This document shows, piece by piece, positions 51,649 through 60,600 of a stretch of 64,000 nt of DNA. Every line of letters begins with the position of its first letter. Position 1 is the stretch's first letter. The notes below the pieces were generated by a model that was not told where the DNA came from, searched no databases, and worked only from the letters and a program-made list of their open reading frames with translations. This stretch comes from Candidatus Flexifilum breve (GTDB lineage Bacteria; Chloroflexota; Anaerolineae; Aggregatilineales; Phototrophicaceae), in assembly GCA_016717205.1 (NCBI GenBank), contig JADKGC010000009.1:248001-312000 (forward strand). The letters run 5' to 3'. Made by a program: the position numbers and the translations under genes.

Positions 51649-53886
51649 TTAATCCATAGCAACTTTGATTTCTTGACCGTCCACGTTCGCGGCGAAGTGC
51701 AGACCAGTCTCGTTCGCGTCGATGCGCACCAGTGTCCCGGCAGGCGGATTGGCGCGGAGCAGGAAGTCTGCCAGCGGCTCGCGCACGGAACGGCGAATAA
51801 TGCGCCGCAGTGGGCGCGCGCCGAATTCCGGCTCGTCATTCTGGTCGAGCATCCAGCGCATGGCCGCCTCAGTGAATTCCAGCTTCAAGCCGCGTTCCTC
51901 GCCGAGTTTCGTCTCTTTCTTGAGCAGCAGCTTTAAGATCGTGTACAGGTCTTCCTCGGAGAGCGCGTTGAACATGATGATCTCGTCCAGACGGTTGAGG
52001 AATTCCGGGCGGAAGAACGTGCGCACTTCTTCCATCACCTGTTCGCTGACGTTCTCATCAACCACGGGGATCGATAGGTACTCCGCGCCGAGATTGCTGG
52101 TCAGAATGATCACCGTCTCGCTGAAATACGTCGGATTGCCGCGCCCATCGGTCAGGCGGCCTTCTTCGATCATTTGCAGCAGAATGTCCAGTACGCGCGG
52201 GTGCGCCTTCTCGACCTCGTCGAACAGCACGATGATGTAGGGCTGCTGGCGCACGCGTTCGGTGAGCTGACCGCCCGCCTCGCTGTCCACATAGCCGCTC
52301 GGCGAACCGATCAAGCGGTTGAGGCTGCTCTCGTCTTTGAATTCGGACATATCGAGCGGCAGCATAGCATCTTCGTTGCCGAACATGAATTCGGCTAACG
52401 CGCGCGCCAACTCGGTCTTGCCGACGCCCGTCGGCCCAAGGAAGAGGAAGGCGCCAATCGGACGTTTGGGGTCTTTCAGGCCGACACGCGCCGTCTTGAT
52501 CGCGCGGCTGACGGCCAGCACCGCCGTATCCTGACCGATCAGCCGTTCTTTCAGGTGTTCGACCATGCTGGCGTAACGCACCCGTTCATCCTGACCGAGC
52601 TTGCTCACCGGCACGCCCGTCATCTGCGAGGCCGCCAGCGTGACATCTTCCGCGTCAAGCGATGAATCGTCAACCACTTCCGATTTCCCGCTTACCTGAT
52701 TGCGGCTCATGGCGACCATCGCCGCCGCGCGGTGCAGCAGTTGTTCGGCGCTGCGGGGCTGCGGGTTGGCCGTCATATAGCGTTTGGAGAGACGCGCAGC
52801 TAAGGCCAGCGCCTCTTCCACAACTTTCAGATCGTAGTCCGCTTCGATGTGCGGCTTCATCACCTTGAGCATTTCAATCGTCTCTTCGACGCTCGGCTCC
52901 GGCACGCGCAGAATTTGCGTGTGTTCGGTCACCGCGTTCACGCCGACAATGCGCTGCGCGAATTCCTGCTCGGTGGTCGTGCCGATGATGACCGGATCGT
53001 TGGCGAGAAACGCCTTCTGGATCATGGGTGTGGCTTTGGCAAACTCCGCCTTGATCGGCCCGCCGAAGAAGCGGTGAATGTGCGGGATGAACAGAATGCC
53101 GCCCGCCGCCTGACTCAGCCCGGCACGGATGGCCTTCTGATCGCTGTCGAGCAGCGCGGTTTCATCCACCTGCACGAGATTGCGGAGGTTCTTCGGGCCC
53201 TTGCCTTCCGACATGAGCAGCGCGAGACTGTAGGCAAGGGTTCGCTTACCGACACCGTCCGGCCCCACGAGAATCACGTGGCGGTTGACCGACTGCGACA
53301 GGATGTTATTCAAATCACGGAGCAGGTTCTCGCGGAAGTAGACCGCGCGCAGGTTGCCCTTCTTCGCGCCGGCAACGTAGTCTTTGGTCGTGCCATCCGT
53401 GCGGATGATCTGCGAGCTGTCCGAGAGCACATCGGCGATCGCTTTAGGGGTGATGCCGTGCTGGCGCAGCAGACCGCTCGTACTGATGGTGCTTTCGGCC
53501 ATCACCGCCAGCATATGATCGGTGTCGACGCGCATCTGATCCTGCGAATTGGCAAGGCTCAGCGCATCGTCAATCAGGATGATCGTCTGTTTAGAGAGCG
53601 GGACAGAGCGGTTACCCTTCGCCACATAGTCGAGGTCGCCGTTGGTATCGCGCCGCGTCTCGATAGCGGTAATCGTCTGCCGATCCAACTTATCAAGGTC
53701 GGCCCCCCGCCCGCTCTTGAAGGTGTCGAGCAAGCGCGCCGCCGCCGTCTCTTTTCGCCGCACCAACGCCAACAGGATCACTTCCGGCAGCAGCACCGTT
53801 TTCTTGTACTGATCTTTGATGGCGACGGCGTCATTCATGACCTCATGCAGGTCTTTAGACAAGAGATCGGGGTTGAGGGTTCCCAT
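51649..53886 (-). CDS. ClpB/ClpC-like AAA+ chaperone with degenerate first ATPase domain
   Basis: A 745-residue Hsp100 protein: Clp-N repeats (residues 1-155), D1 (about 180-400) and an intact D2 (430-700). D2 has GPTGVGKTELARALAEFMF (Walker A), VLFDEVEKAHP (Walker B), TSNLGAEYL and FRPEFLNRLDE (Arg finger). D1 is broken: GPDGVGKRTL has Arg after Lys, Walker B reads ILFIPHIHRFF instead of FIDEIH, and the usual ERRF finger region reads NAVTEHTQI. No coiled-coil M domain is evident, and no (I/L/V)GF/L ClpP loop follows TSNLG, so ClpP partnership is doubtful. ATG 53886 is chosen because the earlier in-frame ATG (54225) would overlap the upstream gene. Confidence 0.9.
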   Translation of the reverse strand: MGTLNPDLLSKDLHEVMNDAVAIKDQYKKTVLLPEVILLALVRRKETAAARLLDTFKSGRGADLDKLDRQTITAIETRRDTNGDLDYVAKGNRSVPLSKQTIILIDDALSLANSQDQMRVDTDHMLAVMAESTISTSGLLRQHGITPKAIADVLSDSSQIIRTDGTTKDYVAGAKKGNLRAVYFRENLLRDLNNILSQSVNRHVILVGPDGVGKRTLAYSLALLMSEGKGPKNLRNLVQVDETALLDSDQKAIRAGLSQAAGGILFIPHIHRFFGGPIKAEFAKATPMIQKAFLANDPVIIGTTTEQEFAQRIVGVNAVTEHTQILRVPEPSVEETIEMLKVMKPHIEADYDLKVVEEALALAARLSKRYMTANPQPRSAEQLLHRAAAMVAMSRNQVSGKSEVVDDSSLDAEDVTLAASQMTGVPVSKLGQDERVRYASMVEHLKERLIGQDTAVLAVSRAIKTARVGLKDPKRPIGAFLFLGPTGVGKTELARALAEFMFGNEDAMLPLDMSEFKDESSLNRLIGSPSGYVDSEAGGQLTERVRQQPYIIVLFDEVEKAHPRVLDILLQMIEEGRLTDGRGNPTYFSETVIILTSNLGAEYLSIPVVDENVSEQVMEEVRTFFRPEFLNRLDEIIMFNALSEEDLYTILKLLLKKETKLGEERGLKLEFTEAAMRWMLDQNDEPEFGARPLRRIIRRSVREPLADFLLRANPPAGTLVRIDANETGLHFAANVDGQEIKVAMD

Positions 53887-54007
53887 GATACGTCCTATCT
53901 TCGTGTGTGTACGAGGATATAAGGTAGCGTGAAATGTCGGTTGACACAAGGCTAAACTGCGGCGGTCAGAGCGAGTCTGACCACCGCGCACACCCGCCCT
54001 CGGTGAG

Positions 54008-55660
54008 CTACGGTACGTCGTGGCTTCCGGCGAGCAGATCCGGCCCCAGCGTAAGCGCGAGGCGTCCGGTCGCGGGCTGCGCGCCGAATAAAATGGCGCA
54101 CGCCGCCGGCACAGCGGGTCGAGCAGGTGTGTACGTCGCCATATACGCAGAAACCTGCGGAAAAGTTTGCCAGTCATAGGGCGACCAGATGGCAACGGCA
54201 ACCGTCTTCTCGGGCGGGAGCGCATTGACCAGCGCCTGCTGCTCTAAATTGCGGATCGCGTCCTGCGTAAACACGATCACCACATCAGAGAGCGCCGCCG
54301 CCCCAACCGCCCAGCCGAGCTGCTCTTGATCGGGGTTGTCGGCCACACCCACCCAGCGAATATCACTGCGATACTGCGCGCATTCCTGCTGAATCTGGTA
54401 GCGCGTGGCGAGGAAGATCACGGCGACGCTTTTGTCGGCGGGCACAGGCACAAGGTTGTTCCGGTCATAGGCGACAGTCGCCCCGGCCTGATAGAGCCGA
54501 TCAAACACGTCGCCATGCGCGGCAAGGTTCATGCGCTCATCAACCGTCGCCGGGTCGAGGGGCTGCCAGTTCAGCACATTGAAGCGCTCTTTCGTCGCCA
54601 GAATGCGCTCGACCGACTCATCGATGCGGCTTTCGGGAATGTTCCCGGCGTTCACTTCCGCTACCACACGCTGAATCGCCTGCTCGGCAATTGGCAGGCC
54701 GATGCCCGGCCCCATCGACAGCACATCCACGCCCGCGTTGATCGCCATGACCACCGCATCGTAGAAGTTGTAGTACAGATCGACCGCATTCATGTCCATG
54801 GCATCAGTCATGATCAGGCCGTCGAAGCCCATATCCTCGCGCAACAGCCCGGTGATGATGTCCGGTGACAGCGAAGCTGGCAGGTTTGGTACATCATCCA
54901 GCGCCGTAAAGTCGATGTGCGCCACCATCACCGCCGCTACCCCAGCGTCAACTGCCATTTGAAACGGCACGAGTTCGCGCGTTTCGAGTGTCTCGCGCGA
55001 TAAATCGAGCACGGGCAGCGTCCCATGCGAGTCTTCGCTGGTGTCGCCGTGGCCGGGGAAATGCTTAACCGTCGACAGCACATTGATCGACTGTGCGCCC
55101 TGCACATAGGCGGATACGGCCTCGCCCACGAGCGTAGGATCGCTGCCAAAAGAACGCCGCGTGATGATCGGATTGTCGGGGTTGGTTTCGAGATCGGCGA
55201 CAGGCGCGAGGTTCATGTTGATGCCCACGGCGGCAAGCTCTTCAGCGGCGGCTAAGCCCGTCTCAAAGGCCATCTCTGCGCCTGCCGCACCGATCAGCAT
55301 GGGCGTGGGGAACATGGTGAAGCCATCTGGGAGACGCGTCACCACGCCGCCCTCTTGATCGACGGCGATGAGCAGCGGCACGCCGCCCGCCCCCGTGATA
55401 GTCTGCTGGTAGCTGTTGGTCAGCCGCGTTACGGCGTCGGGCGTCCCGGCATTCGACGTGAACAACACGACCAACCCCGGCTGATACCGTTCCAAGAAGG
55501 CCGCGCCATCCTCGGTGAGCACGCTGCCATGCAGCGTGACCATGAACATCTGCGCGACTTTTTGTTCGAGGGTCATACGATCAATCAGGGGCAACTGCGC
55601 TTGCGTTGCCCCTGAGATGATGACGATGATGAAAACTACAAGGAAGAAGCGATACTTCAA
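54008..55660 (-). CDS. secreted glycoside hydrolase family 3, beta-N-acetylhexosaminidase-like
   Basis: A 550-residue exported enzyme: signal peptide (MKYRFFLVVFIIVIISGATQA), then a GH3 barrel starting DRMTLEQKVAQMFMV. KHFPGHGDTSEDSHGTLPVL (about residue 200) has the Asp-His catalytic dyad region of NagZ-type enzymes, and GLIMTDAMDMNAV the nucleophile Asp. The C-terminal domain continues to residue 550. The NagZ subgroup removes N-acetylglucosamine from muropeptides; here export suggests cell-wall turnover or glycan feeding. Its stop lies just after the Clp gene start region on the same strand. Confidence 0.92.
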   Translation of the reverse strand: MKYRFFLVVFIIVIISGATQAQLPLIDRMTLEQKVAQMFMVTLHGSVLTEDGAAFLERYQPGLVVLFTSNAGTPDAVTRLTNSYQQTITGAGGVPLLIAVDQEGGVVTRLPDGFTMFPTPMLIGAAGAEMAFETGLAAAEELAAVGINMNLAPVADLETNPDNPIITRRSFGSDPTLVGEAVSAYVQGAQSINVLSTVKHFPGHGDTSEDSHGTLPVLDLSRETLETRELVPFQMAVDAGVAAVMVAHIDFTALDDVPNLPASLSPDIITGLLREDMGFDGLIMTDAMDMNAVDLYYNFYDAVVMAINAGVDVLSMGPGIGLPIAEQAIQRVVAEVNAGNIPESRIDESVERILATKERFNVLNWQPLDPATVDERMNLAAHGDVFDRLYQAGATVAYDRNNLVPVPADKSVAVIFLATRYQIQQECAQYRSDIRWVGVADNPDQEQLGWAVGAAALSDVVIVFTQDAIRNLEQQALVNALPPEKTVAVAIWSPYDWQTFPQVSAYMATYTPARPAVPAACAILFGAQPATGRLALTLGPDLLAGSHDVP

Positions 55661-56517
55661 CTAGTCAACCTGTTCACTCAACCGGTAACCGATGCCGCGC
55701 ACGTTGACGATCAGGTCTTCGTCCTGACCCGCCGCCTTCAGCTTACGCCGCAGGTTGCTGACGTGCGGGCGAATCACTTCGCGGGCCTCGGCCTCATCGA
55801 CCGCATAGCCCCGCACTTCGCGCACAAGTTCGTGGCACGACACCACGCGACCACGGTGCGCCGCCAGATACAGCAGCAGATCAAACTCAGTCGGCGTAAG
55901 GTCGATGCGGTGCTCTTCGACCGAAATCTCATAGCGACCGGGGTAGATGGTCAGCGGGCCGAGCGTCATCACGCTGCCGAGCGGAATTTCGCCCATGCCA
56001 TCCGGGACGAGCTGGTGCTCTTCCACCATAACGCCTTCGCGCACAGTGACCACCGTCTCTTCAGCCGCGCGGCTCAGTTCCGCCACATTGCTCCGAATGA
56101 GATCCAGCAGGGCGCGGCGGCGCTTGAGGCTGCGCGCGCGTTCGATGCCCCGCTGCACACTGGCGCAAATATCCACGCTCGAACTCGGCTTGATCAGGTA
56201 GTCGTGCGCGCCCAAGCGGAGTGCTTCGACCGCCGTGTTGAGGCTGGGATACGCCGTCATGAGGATGACCACTGTGTCCGGGTCAGTATCCTTGATGCGC
56301 CGCACCAGTTCGACACCGTCCAGACCCGGAGGCATGCGAATGTCCGTCAACACCACGTCGAACATTTCGCCCCGGATGATGTCGAGCGCGTCCTCACCAT
56401 TGGAGGCTTCACGGACGCTGTAGCCGACCCGCTGAAAGTCTTGCTCACTGAATAACGGATCGCCGCTTCATCGTCGACGACCAAAATGCTTTCCGATTCT
56501 AATCCGTTGTCTGTCAT
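55661..56517 (-). CDS. response regulator with winged-helix output domain, frameshifted in the receiver
   Basis: Two-component regulator of about 285 residues. ATG 56517 starts ESILVVDDEAAIRYS with the acidic pair; the frame is lost at about 56455-56475, after which EQDFQRVGYSVREASNGEDALDIIRGEMFDVVLTDIRMP continues with the phosphoacceptor Asp (LTD). One indel gives a whole receiver. A linker of about 90 residues with one helix follows, and then a PhoB/OmpR-type domain (LTPTEFDLLLYLAAHRGRVVS and HVSNLRRKL, VRGIGYRLSE). No kinase is adjacent. 119 bases of apparently non-coding DNA precede it. Target genes unknown. Confidence 0.85.
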
Positions 56518-56636
56518 TGACTTTCAGCCTAGCAATTAGGGTGAATCCATAAGGTTTATCTTTTCTCAAGGATAGCCAGATCGTCGCAATTTTGCAACTT
56601 CCAATAGTGAATCACTTACCCAATTTTTTCTGAAAA

Positions 56637-58076
56637 TTAACGGAGATGTTCTAACCAGAAGTAAACCACGCGTGAACGCTCTGGTTTGACGGCGAAATTC
56701 TCGCTGATCGGCCACTGCCGACCCCACAAAATGGCCGCAATTTCCCCGTCGACAGTGAGGAGCGGCAGCCGGTCCCGCGCTGCCTGTGGTACTTTATGGT
56801 CAATCAGCCATTCGGAGAGTTTTTGCGTGTGCCCGTCGAGGCCGAGCGGTGCCCAGCGATCGCCGGGTTGGCGCACACGTAAACGAACATCCGCGCCCTC
56901 ACGGATCACCAGACGCACATGGTAAACTTCAGGAAGCACGAGGAAAGCATGAATACGCCAATCCTCATATAAATCAATACTACCGGGACTCTGAATAATT
57001 ATCTCCGGCTTCGGCAGCAGCGGCGGATTCCACAGCGCTGAATTATCTTCGATGACAATGTCCTCATAGTCGATACGGAGCTGGCGCGTCTGGTCAATGG
57101 GCAGGCGCGCGCCGACTTCGCCGAAGCGCGCCAAGTTGACCATGCGCGTCACTTGATCGTAGGTCGGGTCAATCGCGTCGCCTTTCCATAAGATCCAGAG
57201 CATGTAGCGCCGCATCAGCGCTTCGTGCAGGCCGCGAAACAGCGCCTTGGACAGCAGATAGCGTTCCAGTCGGTCGCGCCGCCCGTCGCTGGCGGTCTCA
57301 TGTTTCACCTCATGGCGCACCTGCGCCTCGACCAACCGCCGGAACTCACCATCGACGAAGTCCTCCTCCAGTCGCGCGATTTCGCCCAAGCGAATCAGCG
57401 CTCGGTTGACTGCAGGGTTGACCGTGCGCAGAACAGGCAGCACTTCATGGCGGATGCGATTGCGCGTGTAGTCGGTGTCGTCGTTCGTGGCGTCGTGGCG
57501 CGGCTGAAGATTATTTTCGAGGCAGTACGCTTCGATCTCGGCGCGGGTCACGTGCAGCAGGGGACGAATCAGCGGTAGTTCTCTCCCTTGCGCGGGCAAC
57601 CGACCGCTCAATTCCATGCCACCTAAACCATTCAGCCCCGCCCCGCGCAGCAGGTGCAGCAGCATCGTCTCGGCCTGATCATCGGCGTGGTGACCCACTG
57701 CGACGCGATCCGCCCCAACAGCTGCGGCAGTATCCTGTAGGAATTGATAACGCACGCTGCGCGCCGCTTCCTCAACCCCGCATTGCTCGGCCCGCATTAC
57801 TTCCTGCACGCTGCGGTGCTCGCGGGTCCAGGGGACGCCCCACGCCGCGCACACCGCTTCAACATAGGCAGCATCGTCCGCGCCTGCCTGCCCGCGCAAG
57901 CCGTGATCAAGCGTGGCGGCATGCAGCTTGCACTGAAGTCGGTCCTGCAGCGCCAGCAGAATGTGCAGCAGCACCAGCGAATCTGACCCGCCTGACACTG
58001 CGACCACCACGCTCGAGCCTGAGGGGATTAACGCATGACGCTGTATAAGCTGGAATACACTTGTGTGAAGGTCCAT
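56637..58076 (-). CDS. tilS: tRNA(Ile)-lysidine synthase
   Basis: A 479-residue TilS, which joins lysine to C34 of the CAU anticodon of tRNA-Ile so that it reads AUA. The PP-loop motif VAVSGGSDSLVLL is at about residues 24-36; HHADDQAETMLLHLLRGAGLNGLGGM and YTRNRIRHEVLPVL are the defining blocks. The C-terminal region (about 380-470) fits the TilS substrate domain (VRQPGDRWAPLGLDGHTQKLSEWLIDHKVP). Start ATG 58076; an alternative is not needed. It is divergent from mreB across 76 bases. Confidence 0.95.
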   Translation of the reverse strand: MDLHTSVFQLIQRHALIPSGSSVVVAVSGGSDSLVLLHILLALQDRLQCKLHAATLDHGLRGQAGADDAAYVEAVCAAWGVPWTREHRSVQEVMRAEQCGVEEAARSVRYQFLQDTAAAVGADRVAVGHHADDQAETMLLHLLRGAGLNGLGGMELSGRLPAQGRELPLIRPLLHVTRAEIEAYCLENNLQPRHDATNDDTDYTRNRIRHEVLPVLRTVNPAVNRALIRLGEIARLEEDFVDGEFRRLVEAQVRHEVKHETASDGRRDRLERYLLSKALFRGLHEALMRRYMLWILWKGDAIDPTYDQVTRMVNLARFGEVGARLPIDQTRQLRIDYEDIVIEDNSALWNPPLLPKPEIIIQSPGSIDLYEDWRIHAFLVLPEVYHVRLVIREGADVRLRVRQPGDRWAPLGLDGHTQKLSEWLIDHKVPQAARDRLPLLTVDGEIAAILWGRQWPISENFAVKPERSRVVYFWLEHLR

Positions 58077-58090
58077 CTTTCACCCGTGCT

Positions 58091-58118
58091 TTGTAATGGC
58101 CCACGCTCATGTTATAAT
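58091..58118 (+). promoter_or_regulatory. predicted promoter of the mreB operon
   Basis: TTGTAA (58091-58096) and TATAAT (58113-58118) with a 16-base spacer, then a 34-base leader containing AGGAGA before the GTG at 58153. Strong sigma70-type match for a constitutive cell-shape operon. Confidence 0.65.
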
Positions 58119-58152
58119 GCCGCGTTGGTTATGCCGCTAGGAGATCAACTTT

Positions 58153-59214
58153 GTGCTGAGTCCGTTAGATTACTTCTTCGGCTTATTCTCTCTCGACATC
58201 GGCATTGATTTAGGAACCGCCAATACCCTTGTCAGCGTCCGCGGCAAGGGCATTGTAATCAACGAGCCGTCCTTCGTCGCCATCGATCGCAAAACCCAGC
58301 GCCCGATCGAAGTCGGCGCGCGCGCCAAAGAGATGTGGAATAAGAATCCGAAAAACATCATGATCGTGCGCCCCATCCGCGACGGCGTGATCGACCAGTT
58401 TGAGGTGACCGAAGCCATGCTTCATCATCTCATCGGGAAGGCGCACGAGCAAAGTTGGGTTCCCATCCCGCGTCCGCGCGTGGTGGTCGGCATCCCCAGT
58501 GGTGTCACCGAAGTGGAAAAACGCGCGGTCTATGATGCGGCGGTGAGCGCGGGTGCGCGTGAAGTGCATTTGATCGAAGAACCGGTCGCGGCGGCCATCG
58601 GCGCGGGCTTACCCGTGCAGGAAACGCGCGGCAGCATGGTCGTGGATATCGGCGGCGGCACGACCGAAGTCGCCGTGTTCTCGCTCGGCGGCATCGTCAT
58701 CAGCCGCTCGATTCGCGTGGCGGGCGACGAGATGGACGAAGATATCGTTCAATATATGCGTAAGAAACACAATCTGCTCATCGGCGAACCTACCGCGGAA
58801 CGTCTGAAGCTGGAACTCGGTTCGGCCTATCCCCTCCCCCGCGAAGATATTCGTCCGGTCAAGGGCATTCATCTGGTGACCGGGCTGCCGACTGTCGTCG
58901 AAGTCAGCTCGATTGAAATTCGCGATGCGATTTCTGGCTCCGTCGGCATCATCGTCGATACGGTCAAAGATGCGCTCGACGATACGCCGCCGGAACTCGT
59001 CGGCGACCTGATGGAGAGCGGCATTTGTCTGGCGGGCGGCGGCGGTCTGCTGCGCGGCCTCTCCGACCGTATGCAGGAAGAAGTCAACATTCGCTGCTGG
59101 GTCGCAGATGACCCGCTGACGTGCGTCGCGCGCGGCGCTGGTCGCATCCTCGAAGACTACAACAATCTGCGCCGGTTGCTGGTCGGTTTGGAGCGCGGGA
59201 GCACGCGCCACTAA
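58153..59214 (+). CDS. mreB: rod shape-determining protein MreB
   Basis: A 353-residue bacterial actin that polymerises under the inner membrane and directs lateral wall synthesis. FSLDIGIDLGTANTLVSVRGKGIVINEPS is the phosphate 1 loop, DIGGGTTEVAVFSLGGIV the phosphate 2 loop and ICLAGGGGLLRGLSDRM the adenosine loop. Start GTG 58153 with AGGAGA upstream. The first residues (LSPLDYFFGLF) form an amphipathic membrane-binding helix. It leads the mreBCD-PBP2 operon. Confidence 0.96.
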   Translation: MLSPLDYFFGLFSLDIGIDLGTANTLVSVRGKGIVINEPSFVAIDRKTQRPIEVGARAKEMWNKNPKNIMIVRPIRDGVIDQFEVTEAMLHHLIGKAHEQSWVPIPRPRVVVGIPSGVTEVEKRAVYDAAVSAGAREVHLIEEPVAAAIGAGLPVQETRGSMVVDIGGGTTEVAVFSLGGIVISRSIRVAGDEMDEDIVQYMRKKHNLLIGEPTAERLKLELGSAYPLPREDIRPVKGIHLVTGLPTVVEVSSIEIRDAISGSVGIIVDTVKDALDDTPPELVGDLMESGICLAGGGGLLRGLSDRMQEEVNIRCWVADDPLTCVARGAGRILEDYNNLRRLLVGLERGSTRH

Positions 59215-59226
59215 CGAGGCGGCTAG

Positions 59227-60093
59227 ATGAACAGCACCAATTTTCGCCGTGGCTGGCGCTCGAACCGATCCATTTTCCTGATCGTCTCCCTGATCATCGC
59301 CGTTGGCTTGATCATCGCCAGTCAGACCGGCCTCCTCTCCCCACTGGAAGACTTGGTCTCCGCACCGCTCAACGCCGTTTCGGGCCTGTTCAACCGGGCG
59401 GCACTGGCGATCACCGACAACATCAACCGCTTTGGTGACGTGCAAACGCTCCAGCAGCGCATCGCCGACCTCGAAGAAGCGCTCGCCCTCTATCAAACGG
59501 AACTGGTCGAAGCGCGCGAAATTGTGAGCGACTACGGTCGCCTTGCCAACCTGCTCGACTACCGCAACACCGCGCAGAATCAGGAAACGCTGACCGCCGA
59601 TGTGATCGGTGTGGATGTGGGCGGCGGGCTGCGTACCATTGCCATCAACCGCGGCACGCGTGACGGCATCGCGGTCGGTATGCCCGTCGTGACCGGTCAG
59701 GGCTTGGTCGGGCGGATTATTCAAGTGAGCGCCAACGCCGCGCGCGTGATGCTCATCACCGAAACGACCAGCCGCGTCAGCGCGCGCATGCAGACCAACC
59801 GCGTCGAAGGCTCGGTCGTTGGTCTGGCGTCGGGCAATCTCATCATGGAACTGATCCGGCTGGACGCGCCCGTCCGCGAAGGCGATCTGGTGCTGACGTC
59901 CGGGCTCGGCGGTAATTTCCCGCCCGATATCGTGATCGGGCAGGTGACGAGCGTGCGCCCCTCCGAACGCGGCCTGTATCAGGAAGCGCAGGTGCGCAGC
60001 CTGATCAACTTCGACACGCTGGAATTCGTGCTGGTCGTCACCAACTTCCAGCCGACCGACCTCTCGGTGTTTGAGGAAAGCACGGGCAATTGA
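59227..60093 (+). CDS. mreC: rod shape-determining protein MreC
   Basis: A 288-residue bitopic protein: short cytoplasmic tail, one helix (FLIVSLIIAVGLIIASQTG, about 17-36), a coiled coil (LQQRIADLEEALALYQTELVEAREIV, about 74-99), and the MreC beta domain with DVIGVDVGGGLRTIAINRGTRDGIAVGMPVVTGQGLVGRI and GDLVLTSGLGGNFPPDIVIGQV. It links MreB to the periplasmic penicillin-binding protein. The gene lies 12 bases after mreB and overlaps mreD by 4 bases. Confidence 0.96.
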   Translation: MNSTNFRRGWRSNRSIFLIVSLIIAVGLIIASQTGLLSPLEDLVSAPLNAVSGLFNRAALAITDNINRFGDVQTLQQRIADLEEALALYQTELVEAREIVSDYGRLANLLDYRNTAQNQETLTADVIGVDVGGGLRTIAINRGTRDGIAVGMPVVTGQGLVGRIIQVSANAARVMLITETTSRVSARMQTNRVEGSVVGLASGNLIMELIRLDAPVREGDLVLTSGLGGNFPPDIVIGQVTSVRPSERGLYQEAQVRSLINFDTLEFVLVVTNFQPTDLSVFEESTGN

Positions 60094-60587
60094 GCAATTA
60101 CGCCGCTCTCCCGATCGTTTTTCTAGCCGCTGTGCTGCAAGCGACCTTCATCCCGCAGATCCGCATCTTCGGCGGCACGCCGGATCTGGCGTTTCTGTTC
60201 TTCCTATCATGGGCGATCAATTCACCGCTCGAAACGGGCGTGATCTGGGCGTTTGCCGGAGGCATCGCCGTCGACCTGCTCTCTGCCGCGCCGACCGGGA
60301 CATCGGTGATCGGCTTGCTGCTGATCGTCTTCGCTATCGATGCACTGCGCCGCCAATTCGTCAACATCAGCTTGCCGCTGGTAATCGCGCTGCTGGTCGG
60401 CGGAACCATGCTGCACAAGCTGGTGTTCGCCTTCGTCATGATCCTTTCAGGCTTTGGCATCAACCTTTTCGAATACTCGATCTACGTCGTCGCCCCGACC
60501 ATCGCCTATAATCTGATCTTCGCGCTTCCCGTGTTCTGGCTGTCGCGCAAGCTGCGACCCCGACGCGAAGGGCGCGTGAGTCCTTAG
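60090..60587 (+). CDS. mreD: rod shape-determining protein MreD
   Basis: A 165-residue protein of about five transmembrane helices (LPIVFLAAVLQATF, PDLAFLFFLSWAINS, VIWAFAGGIAVDLLSAAPTGTS and on). The GIAVDLLSAAPTGTS block is a typical MreD feature. TTG 60090 overlaps the mreC stop (TTGA), the expected coupling. Identification rests on size, topology and position. Confidence 0.93.
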   Translation: MSNYAALPIVFLAAVLQATFIPQIRIFGGTPDLAFLFFLSWAINSPLETGVIWAFAGGIAVDLLSAAPTGTSVIGLLLIVFAIDALRRQFVNISLPLVIALLVGGTMLHKLVFAFVMILSGFGINLFEYSIYVVAPTIAYNLIFALPVFWLSRKLRPRREGRVSP

Positions 60588-60600
60588 TGGAGAGTCCACC

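Noticed and set aside
50198..51652. 484-residue open frame antisense to the phosphohexomutase gene
   Set aside because: The mutase loops are all on the minus strand; the plus frame also runs over its terminator.
53886..54225. Longer start of the Clp ATPase at 54225
   Set aside because: It would overlap the end of the GH3 gene, and the extra 113 residues are Arg/Ser-rich; the Clp-N domain starts at 53886.
56518..56636. Possible small RNA or gene between the response regulator and tilS
   Set aside because: 119 AT-richer bases without an open frame with ribosome site or a stable hairpin; nothing can be supported.
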